Shown one piece after another: positions 8,462 through 20,035 of a DNA stretch of 64,000 nucleotides (its first letter is position 1; each line of letters opens with the position of its first letter). The stretch is taken from assembly GCF_018861705.1 (NCBI RefSeq), contig NZ_JAHLEC010000003.1, forward strand, positions 1 through 64,000, in the 5' to 3' direction. This stretch comes from Clostridium psychrophilum. GTDB taxonomy: Bacteria > Bacillota > Clostridia > Clostridiales > Clostridiaceae. The position numbers and the translations under genes were made by a program. The notes under the pieces were generated by a model. The model saw nothing but the letters and a program-made list of their open reading frames with translations. It had not been told where the DNA came from and did not search any database.

Positions 8462-9184
8462 TTAATAAGTTGTTATTATTTCTGGTGTACCTATGATAAT
8501 GTACCTTCCAGATGAATAATCACAAACAGCATAATTAAAATCAATTAACTTGTTATTGGTTATTTTCGCGTCATATTCTTTAGTATATGCTACAGTGCTT
8601 AACCCATTGTTTATAGCAACTGTCTCTATATTTTTAGTACCGTGAGATTTTAGGATATTTATTATTCTTTTATTAAGATTATAATCATCCTTTATCTTAA
8701 CACCTGAACTATTCTCTAAAACTTTAGCCTTCAAATACTGATAGTACTTAATATTTTTACCTCTATATCCAATACTAGAACTAACTTTATTTTTAAGGGA
8801 TACCAGCCCATTTTTATTGCTTATTCTGCTTACGTTTATCGTGATATTATTATTGCTATCGCAGTTTTTTAAACTTTCAATATATCCCTCCATATTGTTA
8901 CCAGAAAAATTAATACAATAAGAATTAACATTTTTAGACAACGTAAGTTTTATGCTTTTATTATTAAGTCCTAAGCTTTTAATTAAATAATTACAAATTT
9001 CTTCACCATTTTCTCCTGTACTGAAACATGTTTTCAATCCATATTCTACGGCTCTACTGCTTGTTTGAGATAATATTTCATCAAACAAATTAATTTTTTC
9101 CTGCGCATTCGACAATTTAACATTGATTTGTAAAATAATGATACTTAATGCTATACATAAAAGTGCTATACTTTTTCTTCTCAT
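8462..9184 (-). CDS. ywmB: YwmB-family secreted protein
   Basis: A 240-residue protein with an N-terminal signal or anchor segment (about 5-24) and no recognisable catalytic motif. The call rests on its position directly upstream of murA and downstream of the ATP synthase operon, as for ywmB in Bacillus, and on its size and secreted architecture. The YwmB family has a TATA-box-binding-protein-like fold and its function is unknown. GGGGG precedes the ATG. It is probably co-transcribed with murA. Confidence 0.65.
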   Translation of the reverse strand: MRRKSIALLCIALSIIILQINVKLSNAQEKINLFDEILSQTSSRAVEYGLKTCFSTGENGEEICNYLIKSLGLNNKSIKLTLSKNVNSYCINFSGNNMEGYIESLKNCDSNNNITINVSRISNKNGLVSLKNKVSSSIGYRGKNIKYYQYLKAKVLENSSGVKIKDDYNLNKRIINILKSHGTKNIETVAINNGLSTVAYTKEYDAKITNNKLIDFNYAVCDYSSGRYIIIGTPEIITTY

Positions 9185-9281
9185 TTTAATCCCCCTACCC
9201 TCTAACTAAATTGTTGACCATAATTTATTTTTTTATTCTATAAATAATGACTTTTTATAAACATATTATTAATAAAATCGC

Positions 9282-9341
9282 CCCCACCACAAGTGTGAAG
9301 AGGGCTCTATTATTAAAAATACAGGTAGGGTGGGGGGCATT
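9282..9341 (-). other. GC-rich imperfect inverted repeat
   Basis: GCCCCCACC (9282-9290) can pair with the GGTGGGGGGC segment at about 9331-9341. On the minus strand the right arm is followed by GATTTTATT. It may be a second terminator of the atp operon or a structured leader of ywmB-murA. Confidence 0.45.
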
Positions 9342-9427
9342 CAAAGAATTGATATTTAATAAATCTATTCTTTATATTATTAATATATAATTTATTGATA
9401 GAATTGTGCTTAAAATAATTTTGGACA

Positions 9428-9461
9428 TAAAAAAAATGAAGATAAATTAATATCTCCATTT
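9428..9461 (-). terminator. ATP synthase operon terminator
   Basis: Arms AAATGAAGATA (9434-9444) and TATCTCCATTT (9451-9461) pair with one G-U on the transcript, followed by TTTTTTTA on the minus strand. It lies directly after atpC. Confidence 0.8.
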
Positions 9462-9468
9462 ATAGTTT

Positions 9469-9867
9469 CTACCCTTTCGTTTTAAGCCTCATAACTGACC
9501 TTAAAAGGGAACTCTCCGCTCTGTTAAAATTGACTTTGTCATCAGTCTTTAATCTTTTTTGTGCTCTTTCTTCAGATCGTTTTGCTCTCTCAGCATCTAT
9601 ATCCTCTGGCCACTCACAAGCGTTGCATAACATTTCTACTTCACCTTTAAGTACTCTCAAAACACCCATTGATGTAAAAGCCTTTAATTTTTTACCATTA
9701 ACATCAGTAAATGTAGTTACTGTTGGTTTTAATTGCGATATTATAGGCACATGGTTCGCAAGGATACCAAATACACCTTCATCACTCTGTGTGTTTAAGC
9801 TCAAAATATCACCACTATAAAACTCCTTTTCAGGAGTAATCATAGTAAGTTTTATATGATTTTCCAT
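9469..9867 (-). CDS. atpC: ATP synthase epsilon subunit
   Basis: Central-stalk subunit of the F1 sector that inhibits ATP hydrolysis. The 132-residue protein has an N-terminal beta domain beginning IKLTMITPEKEFYSGD, with the conserved GVFGILANHVPIIS (about 31-44), and a C-terminal helical pair rich in Arg, Lys and Glu. It is the last gene of the atp operon, 111 bases after atpD. Confidence 0.96.
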   Translation of the reverse strand: MENHIKLTMITPEKEFYSGDILSLNTQSDEGVFGILANHVPIISQLKPTVTTFTDVNGKKLKAFTSMGVLRVLKGEVEMLCNACEWPEDIDAERAKRSEERAQKRLKTDDKVNFNRAESSLLRSVMRLKTKG

Positions 9868-9978
9868 ATAAAAACACCGACCTTTCTATGTACATATTCT
9901 TAAAGATTAATTAATAGTTTCTACTAATTAGCTCAAACGAAATAAGTAACATAATGGCTAGTTACTTTAGAAAGTACA

Positions 9979-12263
<2,285 letters not shown>

Positions 12264-12278
12264 ATTTCACCTCTCTTT

Positions 12279-12329
12279 AACCTTGATGAAATATTATCAA
12301 GGTTAATTGGCCCTGATAACATATTATCA
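12279..12329 (-). promoter_or_regulatory. Intercistronic hairpins between atpA and atpG
   Basis: Perfect arms AACCTTGAT (12279-12287) and ATCAAGGTT (12296-12304) form a stem whose transcript end lies a few bases before the atpG ribosome site. A weaker TGATAA/TTATCA palindrome (12314-12329) is adjacent. No T-run follows, so this is more likely an mRNA stability or translation element than a terminator. Confidence 0.5.
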
Positions 12330-12384
12330 ATGTAACTTACTTATAGCGTAAAGGTACTATAATTCTATAATTAACTTCTTTAAT

Positions 12385-13968
12385 TTAAACTTTTTCTTTA
12401 TTATCATCCTTTGAAATTTCTTTTTTATTATCTTCTTTTGGAACTTCTTCTTTATCATCATCTATTGAAAATGTTTTTTTAAACTCATCTATTGCTTCAA
12501 GTAATTGTTGTTTTAATTTATCATCTAAAGCCTTATTCGTAAGTATATTTTTACCTATTTCTCCATGATGTGTGTCCATAAACTCCAAAAATTCGGTTTC
12601 AAATCTTGTTATTTGACGTACTGGAATATCTGCAAGATGGTTACCTGTTCCAGCAAAGAAAATCATAACTTGTTTTTCAACTGGTACTGGCGCATATTGA
12701 TCTTGCCTTAATATCTCCATTAATCTTTTACCTTTTTCAAGCCTCATTTTTGCATCTTTATCAAGATCTGTTCCAAATTGAGCAAAAGCCGCAAGCTCCC
12801 TATATTGAGCGAGATCTAGCCTTAAAGTTCCTGTAACTTGTTTCATAGCTTTTATTTGAGCATTTCCACCAACTCTTGATACAGATATTCCAGCATTAAT
12901 TGCTGGTCTTTGCCCTGAATGAAATAATTCAGTTTCAAGAAATATTTGTCCATCTGTTATAGAAATAACATTTGTTGGTATGTATGATGTAACATCGCCT
13001 GCAAGAGTTTCTATTATTGGAAGAGCAGTTAATGATCCTCCACCTAATTCATCTGAAAGCTTTGCTGCACGCTCAAGTAATCTTGAATGAATATAAAATA
13101 TATCACCGGGATATGCTTCTCTGCCTGGTGGTCTACGAAGTAATAATGACATAGCTCTATAAGCTACCGCATGTTTTGATAAATCATCGTACACTATCAG
13201 CACATTCTTACCATTATGCATGAAAAATTCTCCCATTGAACATCCTGCATAAGGTGCTAAATACTGAAGTGGAGCTGAATGCGAAGCAGTCGACGCTACG
13301 ACTATTGTATAATCCATTGCTCCCATTTCAGATAAAGTGTTAACGATATGTGCAACAGTAGATTGCTTTTGACCAATTGCAACATATATACATATAACAT
13401 CTTTACCCTTTTGATTAATAATAGTATCTGTTGTTAAAGCAGTTTTACCTGTTTGCCTATCTCCAATTATAAGTTCTCTTTGTCCTCTTCCAATTGGTAC
13501 CATAGAGTCTATTGCCTTAATTCCAGTTTGAAGTGGTTCCTTAACGGATTGTCTTTTAATTATTCCAGGTGCAATTACCTCAACTGGTCTTGTCTCAGTT
13601 GTCTTAACTGGGCCTTTACCATCTATTGGTACACCAAGTGCATTTACAACTCTTCCTATTAAAGCATCACCTACAGGGACTTCTACTACTCTTCCAGTTC
13701 TCTTTACTATGTCCCCTTCTTTAATTTCCTCTTCTGACCCTAAAAGTACACAACCTACGTTGTCTTGTTCTAAATTTAGTGCCATACCAAATATTCCATT
13801 AGGGAACTCCAAAAGTTCATTTTCCATGCATTCGTCTAATCCATAAACTCTAGCTATTCCATCACCTATTTGAATTATTGTTCCTGAATCAACAGTTTCA
13901 ATTGTCTTTTTATAACCTTCAATTTCTTTCTTTATTATAGATGTTATTTCTTCTGGTTTTATATTCAT
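12385..13968 (-). CDS. atpA: ATP synthase alpha subunit
   Basis: Non-catalytic nucleotide-binding F1 subunit. The Walker A motif [10 protein letters not shown] lies at about 168-177 and the family signature [14 protein letters not shown] near 365-378. At 527 residues it is about 20 longer than usual, because of a charged C-terminal tail (from about 503) of repeated Asp/Glu-Asp-Asn-Lys-Lys-Glu-type units. The ATG follows AGAGGTG. Its place between atpH and atpG is standard. Confidence 0.98.
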   Translation of the reverse strand: MNIKPEEITSIIKKEIEGYKKTIETVDSGTIIQIGDGIARVYGLDECMENELLEFPNGIFGMALNLEQDNVGCVLLGSEEEIKEGDIVKRTGRVVEVPVGDALIGRVVNALGVPIDGKGPVKTTETRPVEVIAPGIIKRQSVKEPLQTGIKAIDSMVPIGRGQRELIIGDRQTGKTALTTDTIINQKGKDVICIYVAIGQKQSTVAHIVNTLSEMGAMDYTIVVASTASHSAPLQYLAPYAGCSMGEFFMHNGKNVLIVYDDLSKHAVAYRAMSLLLRRPPGREAYPGDIFYIHSRLLERAAKLSDELGGGSLTALPIIETLAGDVTSYIPTNVISITDGQIFLETELFHSGQRPAINAGISVSRVGGNAQIKAMKQVTGTLRLDLAQYRELAAFAQFGTDLDKDAKMRLEKGKRLMEILRQDQYAPVPVEKQVMIFFAGTGNHLADIPVRQITRFETEFLEFMDTHHGEIGKNILTNKALDDKLKQQLLEAIDEFKKTFSIDDDKEEVPKEDNKKEISKDDNKEKV

Positions 13969-13984
13969 AAACTCACCTCTATTC

Positions 13985-14518
13985 CTATTTAAACATTAAT
14001 TTTTTCATTTCTTCTAATTTACTTTGTACTGTACCATCGATAACATCGTCATCGATTCTTATATATACTCCGCCTATAACTTTTTTATCTAATTTTTCAT
14101 CAAAAACAATCTTTTTATCATAGATTTTAGATAATTTCACTCTCAAGTTTTCTCTCTCCGTCTCCTCAAGAGGTATCACTGTTTTAACTTCAGCTAATAA
14201 AGTATTAGTACGCTTTAAGTGAATTTTCTCCATTTGTTTAAGATCTTCTTCAAGGAATAGTATTCTATTTTTCTGTATAATTATAAGCAAAAAAGATAAA
14301 AGCCCATCATCAATTTTGTCCTTGAAAATATTAGTGAATATTTCCATTTTTTTACTAGAACTTATTTTAGGATGTTTAATAACACTTAGGAAATCAACAT
14401 CATTTTTCATGAGTGAAACAATTTCTCGCAAGTCATCTAAATATTCTTCTACTTTGCCTTTATCTTCTGCTACTTCATAAAGCGCTAATGCATATCTTTT
14501 ATATAAGTATTCATACAT
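13985..14518 (-). CDS. atpH: ATP synthase delta subunit
   Basis: Peripheral-stalk subunit that joins subunit b to F1. The 177-residue protein starts [23 protein letters not shown], the usual OSCP/delta opening, and ends with [27 protein letters not shown]. It starts next to the atpF stop, so translational coupling is likely. Confidence 0.96.
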   Translation of the reverse strand: MYEYLYKRYALALYEVAEDKGKVEEYLDDLREIVSLMKNDVDFLSVIKHPKISSSKKMEIFTNIFKDKIDDGLLSFLLIIIQKNRILFLEEDLKQMEKIHLKRTNTLLAEVKTVIPLEETERENLRVKLSKIYDKKIVFDEKLDKKVIGGVYIRIDDDVIDGTVQSKLEEMKKLMFK

Positions 14519-14519
14519 T

Positions 14520-15005
14520 TTAGCTACCTACCTTAACGATAAAGTCCTCAATTAATCTTCTATGTTCTTTTTCATCTATATGCTGTTCAAGGGCTTTTTC
14601 AGATAATATTAAAGATAAGTCTATGACTTGCTTTTTAACTTCACTTTCTGCTTTTTCTTTTTCTCTTTGAATTTCAACTTTTGATCTTTCCATTAGTACA
14701 ATTGACTCTTTTTTTGCTTTGTCAATTATTTCCTGAGAAACTTTTTGAGCTTTAACCTTGTATTCTTCTACTATTTCTCTTCCTGTTGTTTTTGATTCAT
14801 GTAATAAACGATCTTTTTCTTTTCTTGAAATTTCTGCTTTTTTTTCATTGTCTTTAGCATTTTTAATAGATGTATTTATTCCATTTTTTCTATCATCCAT
14901 TATTTTATTTAATGGATGATAGAAAAAATGCTTTAAGATAAATAACAATATAATAAAATTTATGATAGTGAATATAATTGTAGATACTTGTAAGTTCAAA
15001 TTCAT
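14520..15005 (-). CDS. atpF: ATP synthase b subunit
   Basis: Membrane-anchored peripheral-stalk subunit, 161 residues. One N-terminal membrane helix (about 8-27) is followed by the conserved PLNKIMDDRK and a long charged amphipathic helix that forms the right-handed coiled coil. An AAGGGGG ribosome site lies about 13 bases before the ATG, wider than usual. Confidence 0.96.
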   Translation of the reverse strand: MNLNLQVSTIIFTIINFIILLFILKHFFYHPLNKIMDDRKNGINTSIKNAKDNEKKAEISRKEKDRLLHESKTTGREIVEEYKVKAQKVSQEIIDKAKKESIVLMERSKVEIQREKEKAESEVKKQVIDLSLILSEKALEQHIDEKEHRRLIEDFIVKVGS

Positions 15006-15065
15006 AATCTATTAAAGCCCCCTTCAGGCCTAATTTCAAAATTTTTCATTTTGATATATACCATA

Positions 15066-15308
15066 TTACTTAAATGCTAAAATTAATGCTATTAGAAATG
15101 CATAAATAGCCGTAGCTTCTGAAAATGCAGCACCTATAACTAGTGTACTAATTATAGACCCTTTAGCTTCTGGTTGTCTTGCTACTCCCTCTACTGCTTT
15201 AGCAGTTGCATTACCTGTTCCAATACCTCCACCTATACATCCTAATGCTGCTATACCTGCACCTATTGCTGATGCTCCTGAAATTATTGTTGTTGAATCC
15301 AAAGCCAT
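15066..15308 (-). CDS. atpE: ATP synthase c subunit
   Basis: Ring-forming rotor subunit, 80 residues, with two membrane helices joined by the polar loop containing ARQPEAKG. The ion-binding Glu lies in the second helix (FSEATAIY). Sodium-type c subunits have Gln in the first-helix GQG position and Ser directly after the Glu; here these are Thr (GTG) and Ala. Proton coupling is therefore inferred. TAAGGAGG gives a strong ribosome site, as expected for the most abundant subunit. Confidence 0.97.
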   Translation of the reverse strand: MALDSTTIISGASAIGAGIAALGCIGGGIGTGNATAKAVEGVARQPEAKGSIISTLVIGAAFSEATAIYAFLIALILAFK

Positions 15309-15356
15309 AATATATTCCTCCTTAATTTTAGAAAACTGAATTTTAGAAAACTGAAT

Positions 15357-16037
15357 TTAATGTTCTGCTATAACTTTTATATTAACCATAGTTAACATAG
15401 CAAAAATAACCATTTGGATAAGTCCATCGAATAAATCGAAATAAAAATGTATCGGTATTGGTAGAATTAATTGGGCGAATCCACTCAAACTACCTAAACT
15501 ACTATATGCCAAATCTAGAATTATAACTCCTGCAGTCATGTTTCCAAATAATCGAAAACTTAATGATACAGGTAACATAATTCTTTCTATTAGATTAATA
15601 GGTAATATGAATGCATACGGTTCAACAAATCCTTTAAAATAGTGACCTAGGCCTATTGTTTTAATAGCATACCATTGAACAATAAAAAATGTTATTAATG
15701 CTAATGCTAATGTTACACTATAATCTACTGTAGGTGGTGTAACGCCTATCAGTCCCGTGAGATTTAGAGCACTTAAGAATATTACTATTGTCCCTATATA
15801 AGGTACAAATTGCATATATTGTTCTCCCATATTGTCTCTAACGAGATTGTTAATAAGGTCCATAATCATTTCCATTATATTCTGTTTTTTATTCGGAATT
15901 GTCTTTAAGTTTCTTGTAAAACATATACATAGTATAGCTACTAGTGCTATTATGCACCACTGAGCAAATATACTTTCTACAATTCCAATACTGTAACCGA
16001 AGAATTTAATATGAAATAACGGCACTATTTTTTCCAT
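15357..16037 (-). CDS. atpB: ATP synthase a subunit
   Basis: Membrane stator that forms the ion half-channels. Five or six hydrophobic helices are visible. The essential Arg lies in PVSLSFRLFGNMTAG (about 160-175), and FYFDLFDGLIQMVIFAML forms the last helix. The start was set to the ATG at 16037, preceded by AAGGGAAG inside the end of atpI. The longer frame starts at an in-frame TTG at 16055 with no better ribosome site. Confidence 0.97.
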   Translation of the reverse strand: MEKIVPLFHIKFFGYSIGIVESIFAQWCIIALVAILCICFTRNLKTIPNKKQNIMEMIMDLINNLVRDNMGEQYMQFVPYIGTIVIFLSALNLTGLIGVTPPTVDYSVTLALALITFFIVQWYAIKTIGLGHYFKGFVEPYAFILPINLIERIMLPVSLSFRLFGNMTAGVIILDLAYSSLGSLSGFAQLILPIPIHFYFDLFDGLIQMVIFAMLTMVNIKVIAEH

Positions 16038-16041
16038 TATA

Positions 16042-16443
16042 TCACTTCCCTTCAATGTTTTTATTTTTTATTCCATAATATACTAGAGATATAAATTGTG
16101 AACTATACCCGAATATATATGCAATTATATTGAACATATTGTGTCTGCCTATCACAAACCCAATAACACTCACCAATAAAACTCTTATAAGAGATCCTGC
16201 TACTATTATCCAACTATTCTTAATATTTTTATTATCAAGAGAATATGCTACAGTAATACCATTGATATAAAAATTGAATAATGCTATTATTAACCCTATT
16301 AAGAAAAATAATACATATAACTTGCCTATAAAAAAAATCAGAATTATAAAAACAAAAGAAACAAAAAAATCATATAAAGCAATTTTTTTAAACATTTTTT
16401 TAAAATCACTATCCATTTTTTCCTTCTCCTCATCATTTAACAA
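16042..16443 (-). CDS. atpI: ATP synthase subunit I
   Basis: A 133-residue membrane protein with four predicted hydrophobic segments, first in the atp operon. AtpI assists c-ring assembly or magnesium handling in other bacteria and is poorly conserved, so the call depends on position and topology. Its end carries the atpB ribosome site, which indicates coupling. Confidence 0.8.
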   Translation of the reverse strand: MLNDEEKEKMDSDFKKMFKKIALYDFFVSFVFIILIFFIGKLYVLFFLIGLIIALFNFYINGITVAYSLDNKNIKNSWIIVAGSLIRVLLVSVIGFVIGRHNMFNIIAYIFGYSSQFISLVYYGIKNKNIEGK

Positions 16444-16988
16444 TAATATAAGTATAGTCCACTAGTTTTGATAAATAAAATACCATATTCGCCTTTTTTA
16501 TAGAATATAAGACACTATATAATCATTTTGTCATTAAAGTAGCGTAATTTCTAAGTATAGCTTATATTTAAGATATTATAATACCTATGGACTAATTTTT
16601 TAATATATTAGTTAACTATTCCATTTCTAATCGAGTTGTGAACGTTCGCAATATTGCTGATATTATACTACAAGATTAAACATCTAAAACTTTTATTAAC
16701 TTCAAAATTATTCTTACCATTGGCAAAAGAAAATATTCAAAATTGTTAAGTGTGATAACATTCAATGCCATAAATACCAGATCTAATTCCACCATAGTTA
16801 CTAATTCATATCATTGCTTTAACTTTCACAAAGGTTGTTTTATATTATTTTACTTTTAAAAAGCAAAAAAAACAAGTATAAAAATTGTATTTTCATACTT
16901 TAATACTTATATAAAAATTATGTTAAGTTCTTATCTTAATAAGAACAAAAGATTATAACCATATTGTTATAATCTTTTTCATTTGTGT
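16444..16988. other. Non-coding region between wecB and atp operon
   Basis: It should contain the atp promoter. A weak minus-strand candidate is ATGACA (16529-16534) with TTATAT 18 bases downstream. The wecB terminator hairpins occupy 16927-16980. A 39-codon hydrophobic frame at 16676-16795 lacks a ribosome site and is not called. Confidence 0.5.
16927..16980 (-). terminator. wecB terminator with adjacent second hairpin
   Basis: The stem AAAAGATTATAAC/GTTATAATCTTTT (16947-16959 and 16966-16978) lies just after the wecB stop. An 8-bp hairpin, GTTCTTAT/ATAAGAAC (16927-16946), follows it on the minus strand. Confidence 0.7.
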
Positions 16989-18119
16989 TTATAAATCATT
17001 TTTATTAAAATAAGTTATTAGTGCATCTACTATTTTGGCAGAGGCATTACCATCTCCATAAGGATTAATGGACCTGCTCATTTGATTATACTTAATTGTA
17101 TCTCTCAAAAGATTATTAGCGTTAACAACGATCTTATCTATATCCGTTCCAACTAGTTTCACTGTGCCAGCCTTTTCTGCCTCGACTCTCTCTGTAACAT
17201 CCCTAAGCACTAATACTGGTTTACCTAAATGCGGAGCTTCTTCTTGTATTCCTCCTGAATCGGTCATTACAATGTAACATTTTTTCATTAAATTATGAAT
17301 TTCCTTAGTATCTATAGGTTCAAGCAAGTGAATTCTGTCAACATTTTTTAAAATGCTATTAACCATATCTTTCACAACTGGATTTGGATGAACTAAATAT
17401 AATACTTCTACATCTTGATTTTCTCGTGCAATGATTTTCAAAGCTTTACATATATTCTCTATCCCAGTTCCCCAATTTTCTCTTCTATGAGCAGTAACCA
17501 TTATAACTTTCTTATTATTATACTCTATACTATTTAACTCAGCATTTTTAAAAACGTAGTTCTCTTCAATTGTATATTTCATAGCATCTATAACTGTATT
17601 TCCTGTAACAAAAATAGCGTTATTCTTTACTCCTTCTCTTAGCAAATTATCTTTAGAAATAGTCGTAGGAGCAAAATGTAAGTCTGTTAACCCGCTAGTT
17701 AATTTTCTATTAATCTCTTCTGGATAAGGAGAGTACTTATTATAACTTCTAAGTCCTGCTTCTACATGCCCTACAGGTATTTTTTTATAAAAAGCTGCAA
17801 GAGAAGCAGCAAAAGTTGTTGTTGTATCTCCATGTACTAACACTATATCTGGTCTTTCCTTATCAAATATTTTTTCAAGCCCCTCAAGAACAGAACATGT
17901 TATACCTGTTAAACTTTGTTTTGTTTTCATTATGTTTAAATCATACCGTGGAATAATACTAAATATTTTCAATACTTGGTCCAATATTTCTCTATGTTGT
18001 GCCGTTACACATACTGTACAATCTATCTTAGAATTTTTTTCTAATTCTTTAATTAACGGTGCCATTTTTATAGCCTCAGGTCTTGTACCGAATATTACCA
18101 TAACCTTAATGTTTTCCAT
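16989..18119 (-). CDS. wecB: UDP-N-acetylglucosamine 2-epimerase (non-hydrolysing)
   Basis: Interconverts UDP-GlcNAc and UDP-ManNAc, a precursor for teichoic acid linkage units or surface polysaccharides. Family motifs are VIFGTRPEAIKMAPL near the N-terminus, VHGDTTTTFAASLAAF, GHVEAGLRSY, TAHRREN and the C-terminal TDSGGIQEEAP. The start was set to the ATG at 18119 behind AGGAGG; the longer frame begins at a GTG without a ribosome site. It is next to tagO, whose product would feed the same pathway. Confidence 0.97.
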   Translation of the reverse strand: MENIKVMVIFGTRPEAIKMAPLIKELEKNSKIDCTVCVTAQHREILDQVLKIFSIIPRYDLNIMKTKQSLTGITCSVLEGLEKIFDKERPDIVLVHGDTTTTFAASLAAFYKKIPVGHVEAGLRSYNKYSPYPEEINRKLTSGLTDLHFAPTTISKDNLLREGVKNNAIFVTGNTVIDAMKYTIEENYVFKNAELNSIEYNNKKVIMVTAHRRENWGTGIENICKALKIIARENQDVEVLYLVHPNPVVKDMVNSILKNVDRIHLLEPIDTKEIHNLMKKCYIVMTDSGGIQEEAPHLGKPVLVLRDVTERVEAEKAGTVKLVGTDIDKIVVNANNLLRDTIKYNQMSRSINPYGDGNASAKIVDALITYFNKNDL

Positions 18120-18189
18120 CAGATAACCTCCTGTTATACCCTTATTTATCACATATATTATTTAAAATTGTATTGTAAAAAAATATATA

Positions 18190-19218
18190 TTACTCTTTAT
18201 GACTGAAAATCCCATATTTCCAAGCTACCAGAACTATTATAATTATTACTAATGTTAACAAAAAATATGCTCTTTGAGTACTAATTTGCATAGCTATAAT
18301 TGCTATACCACCGAGAACAGCACTTATAAGATACATAATAACAACTACCTGCTTTTGACTGAGGCCCATATCCAAAAGTCGATGATGTAGATGACCCCTG
18401 TCCGCTTGCATTATAGATTTTCCATTAACCTTTCTTCTAATCATAGCGAATAGCGTGTCATATATAGGTAGTCCAAAGGCCAAAATTGGCACCGCTATTA
18501 CAAATGCTGTTGCAGATTTAATAGCTCCTTCAATTGAAATTGCTGCCAAAAGAAAGCCCAATAGCTGTGAACCCGTGTCTCCCATAAATATAGATGCTGG
18601 GTTAAAATTATATGGTAAAAAGCCTAATATTGCTCCACTTAAAACGGCCGTTAAAAATGCCGCTTCAAGTCTTCCATTAAGTATAGACACTATCATCAAA
18701 GTAACCGAAGATATAAACGCTATGCCTGCTGCTAAACCGTCTAACCCATCTATCAAATTAAAAGCGTTTGTAACACCTACAATCCATATTATTGTCAATG
18801 GGATGTTAATCCACCCCATACTTAAATAGGGGTATAATTCCACAAAAGGATTAGTTATGACCGTTATTTTCACCCCTGAGACTATAAGACATACAGCAGC
18901 TAAAACCTGTATTATAAGTTTGTATTTAGGCCGTAAATCCTTAATATCATCAATTATGCCACCAATTACAATAATAGTTGCGCCAATAATTATACCAATT
19001 TGTGATGTTGTTAAAATACCATTATATAAAATTGTTCCTATAACAAAAGCTATGTATATAGCTAGTCCTCCCAAAACCGGAATAGGTCTAGTATTAACTC
19101 TCCTTGCTTCTTTAGGAACATCAATAGCATTAACCTTTATTGCCAGTTTTCTAACTAGAGGTGTGCTTATAATAGAAATTAAAGCTGTAATTATCGCTAG
19201 AATATAATTGTTACTCAT
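18190..19218 (-). CDS. tagO: Undecaprenyl-phosphate N-acetylglucosaminyl-1-phosphate transferase
   Basis: A polytopic membrane enzyme of the MraY/WecA family, 342 residues with about ten hydrophobic helices. It attaches sugar-1-phosphate to undecaprenyl phosphate to start teichoic acid or polysaccharide assembly. The signature cytoplasmic loops are GGIIDDIKDL, NLIDGLDGLAAG, MGDTGSQLLGF and the histidine motif RGHLHHRLLDMG. The pairing with wecB supports a TagO/WecA role over MraY. Confidence 0.95.
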   Translation of the reverse strand: MSNNYILAIITALISIISTPLVRKLAIKVNAIDVPKEARRVNTRPIPVLGGLAIYIAFVIGTILYNGILTTSQIGIIIGATIIVIGGIIDDIKDLRPKYKLIIQVLAAVCLIVSGVKITVITNPFVELYPYLSMGWINIPLTIIWIVGVTNAFNLIDGLDGLAAGIAFISSVTLMIVSILNGRLEAAFLTAVLSGAILGFLPYNFNPASIFMGDTGSQLLGFLLAAISIEGAIKSATAFVIAVPILAFGLPIYDTLFAMIRRKVNGKSIMQADRGHLHHRLLDMGLSQKQVVVIMYLISAVLGGIAIIAMQISTQRAYFLLTLVIIIIVLVAWKYGIFSHKE

Positions 19219-19314
19219 AAAAAAACCTTTCTTTCACAAAATAGTGTTTTATTTGATAAATATAGTCTAGAATATGTGAAATTAATAAACAACCACAATT
19301 TCATAAATTCATAA

Positions 19315-19803
19315 TTAATATCCACCATCACCTTGAAGTGAATCATCATTTTCTATCCATTCGTTTACATATACAGTTCTATATTGTGTCTTATTATCTC
19401 TAATAATAACCTTCTCTATGCCAGAATTAATTATAAACCTCTTGCATAAAGAGCATGGTGATGCATTTATAACTAATTCACCAGTGCTTACCTCTCTCCC
19501 AAACAAATACAATGTTGCACCTAGCATATCATGTCTACGAGCGGATATAATTGCATTTTGCTCTGCATGTACTGACCTGCAAAGCTCATATCGTGTCCCT
19601 CTTGGAACTTTTAATTCTTCTCTTTTACAAACACCTAAATCGCAGCAATTCTTCCTTCCTCTAGGTGCTCCTGAATATCCAGTAGATATAATTTCATCAT
19701 CTTTTACTATTATAGCAGCAAAATTTCTACGTAGACAAGTTCCTCGTTCAGATATTGTTTTGCATATATCTAGATAATAATTGTTTTTATCAATTCTTTC
19801 CAT
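19315..19803 (-). CDS. comEB: dCMP deaminase (ComEB-like)
   Basis: A zinc deaminase that converts dCMP to dUMP, a precursor of dTMP. The catalytic motif SVHAEQNAIISA (His and Glu) and the zinc Cys pair PCSLCKRFI are intact. The start was set to the ATG at 19803, which follows TGAGG; the longer frame from 19851 adds a hydrophobic stretch without a ribosome site. A Bacillus ComEB-like gene is the closest match by motif; whether it has a competence role here is unknown. Confidence 0.93.
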   Translation of the reverse strand: MERIDKNNYYLDICKTISERGTCLRRNFAAIIVKDDEIISTGYSGAPRGRKNCCDLGVCKREELKVPRGTRYELCRSVHAEQNAIISARRHDMLGATLYLFGREVSTGELVINASPCSLCKRFIINSGIEKVIIRDNKTQYRTVYVNEWIENDDSLQGDGGY

Positions 19804-19949
19804 GATTATAACCTCATATAAATATATTTTAATTATGTAGATAAAAATCAAAAACTAAACTTATAATCTAATAATCAATCACTGTCATTTTACACTAAAA
19901 TATTAAATAGTTAAAGTGTTTAATTTACTATACATGTTATTTTACTTTA

Positions 19950-19985
19950 AAGTAAAAAAAGCATATACATTTTAGGTATATACTT
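19950..19985 (-). terminator. Terminator after ferredoxin-type gene
   Basis: On the minus strand the stem around AGTATATAC/GCATATGCT-like arms (one mismatch) is followed by TTTTTTT. It lies after the stop of the gene at 20036. Confidence 0.7.
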
Positions 19986-20035
19986 TTTAAAATTAAACAT
20001 TGGGAAATACAATTTTAAGTTTATATACATATAAA

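Noticed and set aside
16676-16795. 39-codon hydrophobic frame upstream of atpI
   Set aside because: No ribosome site before the ATG and no codon pattern distinct from the AT-rich spacer.
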